Below the pieces are notes generated by a model. The model saw only the letters and a program-made list of their open reading frames with translations, did not search any database and was not told the DNA's origin. A stretch of 64,000 bases of DNA from Burkholderia ubonensis subsp. mesacidophila (GTDB taxonomy: Bacteria > Pseudomonadota > Gammaproteobacteria > Burkholderiales > Burkholderiaceae). A program made the position numbers and the translations under genes. Location: assembly GCF_002097715.1 (NCBI RefSeq), contig NZ_CP020737.1:1426001-1490000 (forward strand), given 5' to 3'. This document shows positions 17,506 to 25,979 of this stretch, one piece after another (the first letter of the stretch is position 1; each line of letters begins with the position of its first letter).

Positions 17506-18804
17506 ATGCTGCCGTTACTCGGGCTTGGCACGATCGTCGTGCTGCTGGCCGCGATTCTGTCCAGGCGCATGTCGCCGCTCGTCGCGCTGATCATCGTGCC
17601 GATCGCGGCATCGCTGATCGGCGGCTTCGGGCTGCAGACCAGCAAGTTCGTCGTCGACGGGCTGAAGGGCCTCGCGCCCGTCGTCGGGATGTTCGTGTTC
17701 GCGATCCTGTATTTCGGGACGATCACCGACGCCGGCACGCTCGACCCGATCATCGACCGCATCCTGCGCGCGGTCGGCACGCGGCCGACGCGCATCGTGA
17801 CGGGTACGACGCTGCTCGCGCTGCTGATCCATCTCGACGGCTCGGGCGCCGTCTGCTTTCTCGTGACGATTCCCGCGGTGCTGCCGCTGTATGACCGGCT
17901 GAAGATGGACCGCCGCGTGCTGGCCGCGGCCGTGTCGATGGCCGCGGGCATCAACTTCCTGCCGTGGACGGGGCCGATGATCCGCGCGTCGGCGTCGCTG
18001 CACCTGCCGGTGTCGACGCTGTTCAATCCGCTGATTCCGGTCCAGGCGATCGGCCTCGTGTTCGTGTTCGGCGTCGCGTACTGGCTCGGGCGGCGCGAGG
18101 AGAAGCGGCTCGGCCTGTCGCGTGACGATGCGGCCATCCCGTTGCCGACGCGCGAACTGACGCCCGACGAGCGGGCGCTGCGCCGGCCGCGCCTGTTCTG
18201 GTTCAACCTCGTGCTGACGCTCGCCGTGCTCGGCACGATGGTCGTGATGGGCGAGAAGATCCCGCCCGCGATCATGTTCATGGTCGGGCTGTGCATCGCG
18301 CTGATGGTGAACTATCCGGATGTCGACATGCAGCGCAAGCGGATCGATGCGCATGCGCGCGCGGCGCTGATGATGGCCGGCATCCTGCTCGCGGCCGGCG
18401 TGTTCACGGGGATCATGCAGGGCAGCGGGATGCTGAAGGCGATGGCGCAGGCGGCGGTCGGTTTCGTGCCGCCGTCGATGGCCGGCCACATTCCGGTGGC
18501 GCTCGGCATCGCGTCGATGCCGCTCAGCATGCTGTTCGATCCCGACTCGTTCTATTTCGGCGTGCTGCCCGTGATCGCGGAGGTGGCCGGCCAGCTCGGC
18601 GTGCCGGCCGTGCAGGTCGGGCAGGCCGCCTTGCTCGGCCAGATGACGACGGGGTTTCCCGTCAGCCCGCTGACGCCCGCGACGTTCCTCGTCGTCGGCC
18701 TGTGCGGGATCGAGCTGGCCGAGCACCAGAAATTCACGTTCCCGCTGCTGTTCGGCGCCTCGATCGTGATGACGATCGCGTGCGTCGTGCTGGGCATCTT
18801 TTGA
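17506..18804 (+). CDS. CitMHS family citrate-type carboxylate:H+ symporter
   Basis: The 432-residue integral membrane protein has about 11-12 hydrophobic segments and CitMHS family hallmarks, such as the N-terminal LLGLGTIVVLLAAILSRRMS and the conserved LIHLDGSGAVCFLVTIPAVLPLY. CitMHS carriers take up metal-citrate complexes or related tricarboxylates in symport with protons. It begins a cluster with the AtuA-like genes, which suggests uptake and breakdown of one organic acid. Confidence 0.88.
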   Translation: MLPLLGLGTIVVLLAAILSRRMSPLVALIIVPIAASLIGGFGLQTSKFVVDGLKGLAPVVGMFVFAILYFGTITDAGTLDPIIDRILRAVGTRPTRIVTGTTLLALLIHLDGSGAVCFLVTIPAVLPLYDRLKMDRRVLAAAVSMAAGINFLPWTGPMIRASASLHLPVSTLFNPLIPVQAIGLVFVFGVAYWLGRREEKRLGLSRDDAAIPLPTRELTPDERALRRPRLFWFNLVLTLAVLGTMVVMGEKIPPAIMFMVGLCIALMVNYPDVDMQRKRIDAHARAALMMAGILLAAGVFTGIMQGSGMLKAMAQAAVGFVPPSMAGHIPVALGIASMPLSMLFDPDSFYFGVLPVIAEVAGQLGVPAVQVGQAALLGQMTTGFPVSPLTPATFLVVGLCGIELAEHQKFTFPLLFGASIVMTIACVVLGIF

Positions 18805-18842
18805 TCTTTCCCGGCGGCGCGCCGCCGGACGACGGTACGGAC

Positions 18843-20201
18843 ATGACAGCAAAGCAACCTGAACGGCGCGTGCGCATCGGCGCGGGCGCCGGCTACTCGG
18901 GCGACCGCATCGAGCCCGCGGTCGAGCTGGCCGAACACGGGCAGCTCGACTATCTCGTCTTCGAATGCCTGGCCGAGCGCACGATCGCGATCGCGCAGCA
19001 GGCGCGGCGCAAGGATCCGTCGCTCGGCTACGATCCGCTGCTCGACGCGCGCATGCACGCCGTGCTGCCGGTGGCCGTGGCCAGCGGCGTGCGCATCGTG
19101 TCGAACATGGGCGCGGCGAACCCGCGTGCGGCCGCGCGGCGTACCGCGCAGATCGCGCAGTCGCTCGGCATCGCGGGGCTGAAGGTCGCGGCGGTCGAAG
19201 GCGACGACGTGCTCGACGTCGTGCTGCGCGGCGCGTTCCGTTTCGAGGAGTCGGGCGACGCGGTCGCCGCGTATCGCGATCGCATCGTGTCCGCGAACGC
19301 GTATCTCGGCGCCGCGCCGATCGTCGATGCGCTCGCGGCCGGCGCGGACGTCGTGCTGACCGGGCGCGTCGCCGATCCGTCGCTGTTCGCCGCACCGCTG
19401 ATCCACGCGTTCGGCTGGCGGATGGACGACTGGGACACGCTCGGGCAGGCGACAGTTGTCGGCCATCTGCTCGAATGCGCGGGGCAGGTGACGGGCGGCT
19501 ATTTTGCCGATCCCGGCTACAAGGACGTGCCGAATCTCGCGCGGCTCGGGTTCCCGATCGGCGAAGTCGCGCTCGACGGTTCGGTCGTGATCACGAAGGT
19601 GCCGCACGCGGGCGGCCGCGTGAGCGCGGCGACCTGCAAGGAACAACTGCTCTACGAGATCCACGATCCGGCGCGGTATCTGCAGCCCGACGTCGTCGCG
19701 GATTTCACGCGTGTCGCCGTCGCGGAGGAGGCGACGGATCGTGTGCGCGTGACGGGCGGGCGCGGTGCCGCGCGGCCCGACACGCTGAAGGTGTCGGTCG
19801 CGTACGTCGACGGTTTCATCGGCGAAGGCCAGATTTCGTACGGCGGCCCGGGGGCGCTGGAACGCGCGCGCCTCGCGCTCGACATCGTCCGCGAGCGGTT
19901 GGCGCTGACCGGCGTCGCCGCGACCGAACTGCGCTTCGACCTGATCGGCGTCGATTCGCTGTACGGCGACGCGACGCCGGCCATGCACGGCGAGCCGGCC
20001 GAGGTGCGCGTGCGGGTGGCCGGCCGAGCGGCGAGCGCCGACGAAGCGGCGCGGATCGGCAATGAAGTCGAGACGCTCTATACGAACGGGCCGGCCGGCG
20101 GCGGCGGCGCATTCAAGTCGACGCGCGAGGTGATCGCCGTGCAGTCGGTGCTGCTGCCGCGCGCGGCCGTGGCGCCGTCGTTTTCATTCGTGGAGGCATG
20201 A
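18843..20201 (+). CDS. AtuA-like protein (DUF1446 family)
   Basis: The 452-residue protein starts with RIGAGAGYSGDRIEPAVELAEHGQLDYLVFECLAERT, the typical opening of the DUF1446/AtuA family, and includes GADVVLTGRVADPSLF in the middle. AtuA is linked to acyclic terpene utilisation in Pseudomonas, but its reaction is not established. The C-terminus overlaps the start of the next gene. The position after a CitMHS carrier suggests carboxylate catabolism rather than terpenes, which is inference. Confidence 0.85.
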   Translation: MTAKQPERRVRIGAGAGYSGDRIEPAVELAEHGQLDYLVFECLAERTIAIAQQARRKDPSLGYDPLLDARMHAVLPVAVASGVRIVSNMGAANPRAAARRTAQIAQSLGIAGLKVAAVEGDDVLDVVLRGAFRFEESGDAVAAYRDRIVSANAYLGAAPIVDALAAGADVVLTGRVADPSLFAAPLIHAFGWRMDDWDTLGQATVVGHLLECAGQVTGGYFADPGYKDVPNLARLGFPIGEVALDGSVVITKVPHAGGRVSAATCKEQLLYEIHDPARYLQPDVVADFTRVAVAEEATDRVRVTGGRGAARPDTLKVSVAYVDGFIGEGQISYGGPGALERARLALDIVRERLALTGVAATELRFDLIGVDSLYGDATPAMHGEPAEVRVRVAGRAASADEAARIGNEVETLYTNGPAGGGGAFKSTREVIAVQSVLLPRAAVAPSFSFVEA

Positions 20202-20512
20202 TGCAACTGCGTGAACTCGCGCATGCGCGCACCGGCGACAAGGGCAATACGCTGAACGTGTCGGTCATCTGCCGCGATCCGCGCCATTACGAACACCTGC
20301 GCACGCATCTGGATGCCGACGCGGTGAAGAAACGGCTGGCGGGAATCGTGCGCGGCGACGTCGTCCGCTACGAACTGCCTGCGCTTGCCGCATTCAATTT
20401 CGTGCTGCGCGATGCGCTCGGTGGTGGCGTGACACGCTCGCTCGCGCTCGACGCGCACGGCAAGTCGGTCAGTTCGGCGCTGCTGGCCATCGACATGCCC
20501 GACCCGGCGTGA
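20198..20512 (+). CDS. Small AtuA-associated conserved protein
   Basis: The 104-residue protein reads LRELAHARTGDKGNTLNVSVICRDP and later GDVVRYELPALAAFNFVLRDALGGG, a small domain that in many bacteria is fused to, or encoded next to, DUF1446 proteins. It overlaps the AtuA-like gene by ATGA; a second ATG at 20201 has a slightly better distance from the GGAGG. Tight coupling implies a stoichiometric complex with the AtuA-like protein. The biochemical role is unknown. Confidence 0.8.
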   Translation: MMQLRELAHARTGDKGNTLNVSVICRDPRHYEHLRTHLDADAVKKRLAGIVRGDVVRYELPALAAFNFVLRDALGGGVTRSLALDAHGKSVSSALLAIDMPDPA

Positions 20513-20545
20513 CGGGCGAAGTCGCCGCCGGGCGCGGGTACGCAC

Positions 20546-21397
20546 TTACGGAATCAGCAGTTCGCGACGCCCGTCCGCGTGCTCGATGCGTTCGCCGGCG
20601 ATGTGCAGGCGCTGATCCATTCGATAGTCGTAGACTGCGCGCGACGCGGCGAGCCGGCCGAAATCGAGTTCGATCGCGTGACGCGATTCACCGTTGCCGG
20701 CTTCGAAAATCACATTGCCGAACGGATCGGCGGCGAGACTGCCGCCGGCGAACACGAAGTCGTGCGTGCTGCCGCCGACGCGATTGGCGACCACCGCGTA
20801 GACCTGGTTCTCCATCGCGCGCGCGGTGACCGACGTGCGATGCACGTGGCGATACGGCTCCATGTTGCCGTCGGTCACGAGGATCAGCTCGGCGCCCAGT
20901 TCCGCGAGTGCGCGCCCGCTTTCCGGGAATTCGCTGTCGTAGCAGATCAGCAGGCCGATGCGCACGCCGCGCCATTCGACGGTCGCGTAGCGGTCGCCGG
21001 GCAGCACGACGCCGCGTTCGCTCACCCACAGATGGGTCTTCCGGTAGTGGAGCGCGACGCCGTCCGGCGTGACGAACACCGTGGTGTTGTAGAAGCGGCC
21101 GCGATCGTTTTCGGTGAGCCCCACGACCACCGCGACGTCGCGTGCGCGCGCGGCGTCCATGACCGCCCGCACGCTCGGGCCGTCGAGCGGTTCGGCGAGC
21201 GCGGCGACGTTGTCGGGAGCGGGGAAGCCGGTGAGCTGCAATTCCGGAAACATCACGATGTCGGTGTCGGGTGCGCACGTCGCGATCGCGTCGAGCGTGC
21301 GTTGCAGGTTGTAGCGCGTGTCGCCGTCGCGGCCGGCGAGCTGGTTGATGTCGAGCTTCAGTTTCATCGGCGGTCGATCGGCGCGAGTCGGGTTCAT
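20546..21397 (-). CDS. Carbon-nitrogen hydrolase (nitrilase superfamily amidase)
   Basis: The 283-residue enzyme has the nitrilase-fold catalytic triad: Glu in FPELQLTGF, Lys in HYRKTHLWVSE and Cys in GLLICYDSEFPE. These enzymes hydrolyse amides, carbamoyl groups or nitriles to acids and ammonia. The ATG at 21397 has AGGAAG 8 bases upstream; an ATG ten codons later begins closer to the conserved core. It is convergent with the AtuA-like cluster. The substrate is unknown. Confidence 0.88.
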   Translation of the reverse strand: MNPTRADRPPMKLKLDINQLAGRDGDTRYNLQRTLDAIATCAPDTDIVMFPELQLTGFPAPDNVAALAEPLDGPSVRAVMDAARARDVAVVVGLTENDRGRFYNTTVFVTPDGVALHYRKTHLWVSERGVVLPGDRYATVEWRGVRIGLLICYDSEFPESGRALAELGAELILVTDGNMEPYRHVHRTSVTARAMENQVYAVVANRVGGSTHDFVFAGGSLAADPFGNVIFEAGNGESRHAIELDFGRLAASRAVYDYRMDQRLHIAGERIEHADGRRELLIP

Positions 21398-21647
21398 GCG
21401 GGTCTTCCTGTCGGATTGGGCGGTTGGCGTCGTGACGGGATGCGTCGACGCGCGCGATGCGCTTCGACCCCGCATCGAGCGAAACGGGGATCGTACCGCT
21501 GGCCGGCCGGAATGACGAGGACCGCCACGGGCAGGGATAGCGACTAATATGGAAGAACCTGCGGCCCGCGGTTGCGCATGCTCCTGCGCGGTGCGCCGCG
21601 ACGCACGTGTCGCGGCCGTGTGCGGGCAGGGGAAGGAGGGGCGGGAA

Positions 21648-22157
21648 ATGCGAAGAATCTACGTGTTGTTGCCCAACGCGAAGAGTGCGACGCGGATCAT
21701 CGACGAGTTATTGCTCCGACGAGTCGAATGGCGGCATGTCCACGTGCTGGCCGCGCCGGGCGTGCGCACCGGCGACCTGCCGAAGGCGACGCTCGCGCAG
21801 CGCAGCGATCTGCTGCCGGCGCTCGGGCGCGGCACGGCGGTCGGCTGGCTGTCGGGGATGGTGATCGGGCTCGCCGCGCTGGTCTTCCATCCGGAAGGGC
21901 TCAAGTTCGGCGCGGGTGCCGTCGTGCTGATCACGCTGATCAGCGCCGGGTTCGGCGCGTGGACCGCGACGATGATCGGCGTCGACGTGCCGAATACGCG
22001 CCTGAAGCGCTTCGAAGGGGCGGTCGAGAAGGGCGAACTGCTGATGATGGTGGACGTCAAGACCGATCGCGTCGACGAAATCGAGGCGCTGATCAAGAAG
22101 CACCATCCGGAAGCGGACGTCGAAGGGCACGACCCGACGATCCCGGCGTTTCCTTGA
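21648..22157 (+). CDS. DUF1269-like membrane protein
   Basis: The 169-residue protein has an N-terminal alpha/beta part (RRIYVLLPNAKSATRIIDEL), two central transmembrane segments (TAVGWLSGMVIGLAALVF and AVVLITLISAGFGAWTATMIG), and a C-terminal part with KGELLMMVDVKTDRVDEIEALI and HHPEADVEGHDPTIPAFP. This domain order is seen in DUF1269-type proteins of unknown function. A strong GGAAGGAGG precedes the ATG at 21648, which decides the start over upstream in-frame codons. Confidence 0.75.
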   Translation: MRRIYVLLPNAKSATRIIDELLLRRVEWRHVHVLAAPGVRTGDLPKATLAQRSDLLPALGRGTAVGWLSGMVIGLAALVFHPEGLKFGAGAVVLITLISAGFGAWTATMIGVDVPNTRLKRFEGAVEKGELLMMVDVKTDRVDEIEALIKKHHPEADVEGHDPTIPAFP

Positions 22158-22422
22158 GCCGCCGGGCGGCGCGCTCGGTGGCCCAATCGATCGCGCGATG
22201 ACGCGGCGTGGCGGCGCGCGTGCCGACCGTGCCGCCGTTGCGCGCGCCGGCGCCTGACCGGCGCGCGGCCGGCCGTCTGCGCGCGCGCCGGCCTGGGCGA
22301 CTACGGATCGCGCCCGTCGATCCGGCGCTGCATCCTGATAAGCTATCGCGATTCCGGGATGGCGCTGCCGACGGCTGCGCCAGCAGAAAGAACAACGACA
22401 CTCCGACGGGCCCGCTTTTCCG

Positions 22423-23226
22423 ATGAACTCGACTTTCCGCCGCGTCAGCCGACTGCTGACGCTTGCCGGCTGCGGCCTGTGCGCCGCGCTGCCGGCCCAA
22501 GCCGCCCAGGCGGCCGACGCCCCGCCCGCCGACCGCCTGCTGCAAGGCTTCATCCGCGATACCTACGTCAAGTGGCGCGCCGATCGCAACGGCTGGCAGC
22601 CCGTCGACGGCGACAACATCTACGAGCCGTGCGCGTCGCTGCGCGTGACGACGTCCGACGGCCCGCGCTATCTGCTCGCGATGTGCGGCGCAACCGCCGC
22701 CAGCGTGCAGAACGGCACGCCGCGCATGGGTTCCCAGGGCGATTCGGGCTCGGTCGACCTGTACGTGCTCAAGCCCGTCCGGGGCGGCAAGTCGCTGGCG
22801 CCGGTGATGAAGAAGACCGGCATCGATTCCGGCAACTACGGCGAACCGGGCACGGTGAGCATCCAGCGCCTCGGGCCGCATCTGTTCGGCTTCGTCCTGA
22901 ACGACGGCGTGACGCTGCAGGGCTATTCGGTGAGCATGCGCAGCATCTGGCTGCCGCGCGACAACGCGTTCGTGCTGGCCGCGCCGCGCATCAACGAGGC
23001 GCTCGACAATTCGGCGTCGAACGATTGCGCAACCGCGAAAGCGCATTGCGAGGAGCGGCGCTTCGCGATCGCGCCCGATACGAGCGGCAGCGACGAAGTC
23101 TATCCGCTGACGGTCACCGAAACCGGCTGGCGCGGGAACCGGGAGATCCATGCCCGCTACACGGTGAAGTTCGACGGCGCGCGCGGCCGCTACGTCGTGC
23201 CGAAGGCGCTGCGGGAAGGGTATTGA
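22423..23226 (+). CDS. Exported hypothetical protein
   Basis: The 267-residue protein has a clear signal peptide (RRVSRLLTLAGCGLCAALPA, cut near AQA-ADA). The mature part has four cysteines (YEPCASL, LAMCGA, NDCATAKAHC) that could form two periplasmic disulfides. I do not recognise a family. It is convergent with the CdsA-like gene, separated by a long hairpin. Confidence 0.7.
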   Translation: MNSTFRRVSRLLTLAGCGLCAALPAQAAQAADAPPADRLLQGFIRDTYVKWRADRNGWQPVDGDNIYEPCASLRVTTSDGPRYLLAMCGATAASVQNGTPRMGSQGDSGSVDLYVLKPVRGGKSLAPVMKKTGIDSGNYGEPGTVSIQRLGPHLFGFVLNDGVTLQGYSVSMRSIWLPRDNAFVLAAPRINEALDNSASNDCATAKAHCEERRFAIAPDTSGSDEVYPLTVTETGWRGNREIHARYTVKFDGARGRYVVPKALREGY

Positions 23227-23240
23227 GCCGGGCGCGCGCA

Positions 23241-23275
23241 TGACGCGAGGCGGCACGTCGTGCCGCCCGCGCGTC
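23241..23275. terminator. Long hairpin between convergent genes
   Basis: TGACGCG-a-GGCGGCACG-t-CGTGCCGCC-cg-CGCGTCA forms a 16-bp stem with a small bulge. It falls in the 47-bp gap between the exported hypothetical and the CdsA-like gene and could end transcription in both directions. There is no U-tract. Confidence 0.55.
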
Positions 23276-24203
23276 ACACGTACAGATACCGGACGAGGTG
23301 GAAGAACACCGGCGCCGCGAAGCAGATCGAGTCGACGCGGTCGAGCATCCCGCCGTGGCCGGCGATCATCGAGCCCCAGTCCTTCGTGCCGAGCGAGCGC
23401 TTGACGGCCGACAGCACGAGCCCGCCGACGAAGCCCGCGATCACGATCGAGAGCGAGATGCCGAACGCCGCGCCGAAGCTGAACGGCGTCACGCGATACA
23501 GCGACGCGCCGCACAGCGTCGCAAGCAGGCCGCCGCCGACGAAGCCCTCGATCGTCTTCGACGGCGACAGGCGCGGCGCAATCTTGTGGCGTCCGAACAG
23601 CTTGCCGACCACGTACTGCAGCACGTCGCTGATCTGCACGACGACGAGGAAGAAGAACAGCAGCAGCGCGTTCTGGCCGGTGTAGTGCGGAATGTCGAGG
23701 ATCAGCACCGCGGGCGCATGGCTCAGCCCGTACACGCAGACCATCAGCGCCCAGTTGATCTTCGCGTTGCGGCTCAGGAACTCGCGCGTGTCCTGCGTGA
23801 GCGCGGACACGAGCGACATCGCGAAGAACAGGTGCACCGGCACGAAGATCGAGTACATCCCGTACCAGTCGATCGCGAGCAGCAGGTACTGCACCGGAAT
23901 CGCGACGAAGAACGCGATGAACAGCGTCGTGTGGTCGCTCGCGGTGGTCGGCGTGAGCGTGATGAATTCGCGCAGCGTCAGGTACGACAGCAGCGCGAAC
24001 ACGAGGTAGGTGATGTTGTTGCCGAGGCCGATCGCGATCACCATCACCGCGATCATTGCCCACCACGCGCGAATGCGCTGGTTCAGGTTGACGATGGTCG
24101 CGCTCGCGCCGCCGCTGCGTGCGCCGAGGATCGCGCCGATCACGGTCGCGACGGCCAGCAGGGCCGTGACGCCCGAGACCAGTTCCCAGAAAAGAGTTCG
24201 CAT
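23274..24203 (-). CDS. CdsA-family phosphatidate cytidylyltransferase
   Basis: The 309-residue membrane protein has about eight hydrophobic segments and the C-terminal CDS signature: LSPSKTIEGFVGG followed by KRSLGTKDWGSMIAGHGGMLDRVDS, with the Asp-Arg and Lys-Asp pairs intact. It should make CDP-diacylglycerol from phosphatidate and CTP in the inner membrane. It lies 33 bp behind the PlsC-like gene and is likely a second CdsA devoted to this locus, as YnbB is in E. coli. Confidence 0.9.
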   Translation of the reverse strand: MRTLFWELVSGVTALLAVATVIGAILGARSGGASATIVNLNQRIRAWWAMIAVMVIAIGLGNNITYLVFALLSYLTLREFITLTPTTASDHTTLFIAFFVAIPVQYLLLAIDWYGMYSIFVPVHLFFAMSLVSALTQDTREFLSRNAKINWALMVCVYGLSHAPAVLILDIPHYTGQNALLLFFFLVVVQISDVLQYVVGKLFGRHKIAPRLSPSKTIEGFVGGGLLATLCGASLYRVTPFSFGAAFGISLSIVIAGFVGGLVLSAVKRSLGTKDWGSMIAGHGGMLDRVDSICFAAPVFFHLVRYLYV

Positions 24204-24236
24204 GTCGATGTCCGGATGAGGAGGGAGGCGCCGCGT

Positions 24237-24866
24237 TCAGCCCGCGGGCCGGTGCGGCGCGAGCGCGACGATCGCGTCGCGCATGCGGGCGAGGAACGAC
24301 GGCTTGTCCTCCTGGTCGCCGCGCGCCTCGTTCGCGCCGAAGTGCACCTTGCAAATCAGCGGCACCGGCCAGATCGCGCCTTTCGGCATGATCCGCTGCA
24401 GGTTCTCCAGGTAGACCGGCGCGAGCGCGACGTTCGGGAATTCGCTCGCGAGATGGAACAGCCCGCTCTTGAACGGCTGCGGCAGCGCTTCCGCGCTGCG
24501 CGTGCCTTCGGGGAAGATGATGATCGAATGGCCCTGCGCGAGCGCGTCGCGCACGGGGTCCAGCGGGTCGCCGCCGGTTTCGCGGTGGCGGTCGATCAGC
24601 ACGACGTTCAGCAGCTTCTGCGCGATGTGGCGTTTCATGTCGCTGCTGTCCCAGTAGTCGCGCGCGGCGACCGGCCGCACGACCGCGCGCACGTCGCGCG
24701 GCAGCGCGGCGAGGATCGCGAGCGTATCGATGTGGCTCGTATGGTTCGAGAAGTAGATTTTCTGCGTCGGCGAGGGCGGCGCCTGATGCCAGACCGGATA
24801 CGCGCCGGCGACAAGCCGCACGATCGACAGCAGGAAATCGCGTTGCCATTCATGCAGGATGTTCAT
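24237..24866 (-). CDS. PlsC-like 1-acylglycerol-3-phosphate acyltransferase
   Basis: The 209-residue protein has the acyltransferase HX4D motif in NHTSHID and the glycerophosphate-binding FPEGTRS. It would acylate lysophosphatidate to phosphatidate at the inner face of the membrane. The ATG at 24866 (MNILHEW) is chosen over an upstream in-frame start because homologues typically begin shortly before the HX4D region. It is first in an operon with the CdsA-like gene, so both consecutive steps to CDP-diacylglycerol are encoded together. Confidence 0.88.
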   Translation of the reverse strand: MNILHEWQRDFLLSIVRLVAGAYPVWHQAPPSPTQKIYFSNHTSHIDTLAILAALPRDVRAVVRPVAARDYWDSSDMKRHIAQKLLNVVLIDRHRETGGDPLDPVRDALAQGHSIIIFPEGTRSAEALPQPFKSGLFHLASEFPNVALAPVYLENLQRIMPKGAIWPVPLICKVHFGANEARGDQEDKPSFLARMRDAIVALAPHRPAG

Positions 24867-25300
24867 CGGCGACGCGCCTCCTGTTCGCATGCCCGCCGCG
24901 CCGCATCGCTGCGGCGGGCAGGCTCCCGGAATGCCGGCGCGCTGCGTGGCGCGCCGGACGGCCCATGTTTAACTATTTTCAAATTTGTGCATGCCTGTCG
25001 CGGGTCCGCGATAATCGGCGGAGGCCGCGATGAACGGCGTGAATGACCGCTATTGGACAGGTGCGCGAATGCGGCGAACACGGTGCCGCGCGGCATTCGG
25101 GCCAGCGGATTATCGCGAGTTTCCGCGAAAAACACCAGAATGCGCGCCGCAGCTCGCCGCGTCGGGCGTCGCGCGACACCTTTCGGGATGCTTGACGCAC
25201 GATGGCCGCTCGGCGACGATTACGGCCGTCCATTGATACGACGTCCGCGCCTCCGGGGCATGACCGGCAACGACGTCCCGCAAGCCGCGCGAATAAAACG
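24867..25300. other. Divergent intergenic region of the lipid locus
   Basis: About 430 bp between the PlsC-like and CDP-alcohol phosphatidyltransferase genes. An AT-rich patch at 24965-24992 could hold the leftward promoter. A short open frame at 25030-25236 has GGAGG at good distance from its ATG, but its composition is like non-coding GC-rich DNA, so I do not call it a gene. Nothing else is recognisable. Confidence 0.5.
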
Positions 25301-25906
25301 ATGAGCCTCTACGCACTCAAACCCAAATTCCAGAATTGCCTGCGTCCGCTCGCGAATTCCCTTGCCGAACGCGGCGTCACCGCGAACCAGGTCACGCTGT
25401 TCGCCGCCGGCGGCTCGATTGTCGTCGGCGCGCTCGCCGGGCTCGGCGGGTTCGCGAAGGCGCTGTTCCTGCTGATCCCGCTGTGGCTGTTCTTGCGCAT
25501 GGCGCTCAATGCGATCGACGGCATGCTCGCGCGCGAGCACGGGCAGAAGAGCACGCTCGGCGCGTACCTGAACGAGCTCGGCGACATCGTGTCGGACGTC
25601 GCGCTCGTGCTGCCGTTCCTCGCGGTGCCGGCGTTCGCTCAAGCGGATGTCTGGCTGTTCGCACTGCTGGCGGTCATCGTCGAAGGCGCGGGGCTGATCG
25701 GGCCGCTCGCCGGCGCGAGCCGCCGCTACGACGGCCCGTTCGGCAAGAGCGACCGGGCGCTCGCGCTCGGCGCGTTCGCGCTGTGGATCGGCATCGGCCT
25801 GCCGGTCGGCGGGCTCGCCGCGTGGCTGTGGCGGCTCCTGATCGTGCTGTCGGCCGTGACCGTGGTGCGGCGCGTGCAGGCCGGCATCGCCGAAGCGGGC
25901 GGCTGA
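25301..25906 (+). CDS. CDP-alcohol phosphatidyltransferase (YnbA-like)
   Basis: The 201-residue membrane protein carries the CDP-alcohol phosphotransferase signature IDGMLAREHGQKSTLGAYLNELGD. The canonical form is DG-x2-AR-x8-G-x3-D-x3-D; here the third Asp is Asn and the last Asp is present. Five or so transmembrane helices surround it. It should join a phosphatidyl group from CDP-diacylglycerol to an alcohol, giving an unknown phospholipid. The ATG at 25301 starts just before the conserved region. It heads the rightward part of the locus. Confidence 0.85.
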   Translation: MSLYALKPKFQNCLRPLANSLAERGVTANQVTLFAAGGSIVVGALAGLGGFAKALFLLIPLWLFLRMALNAIDGMLAREHGQKSTLGAYLNELGDIVSDVALVLPFLAVPAFAQADVWLFALLAVIVEGAGLIGPLAGASRRYDGPFGKSDRALALGAFALWIGIGLPVGGLAAWLWRLLIVLSAVTVVRRVQAGIAEAGG

Positions 25907-25979
25907 CGCGGGCCGTGTCGGGGGAACGGCGCCGGAGGGCGGCGCCGAAATGATTCGAATAACGAAACGAGAGAAACGC

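Noticed and set aside
25030..25236. Short open frame with a good ribosome site between the PlsC-like and CDP-alcohol transferase genes
   Set aside because: No signal peptide, domain or coding-like composition; the good GGAGG can arise by chance in such DNA.
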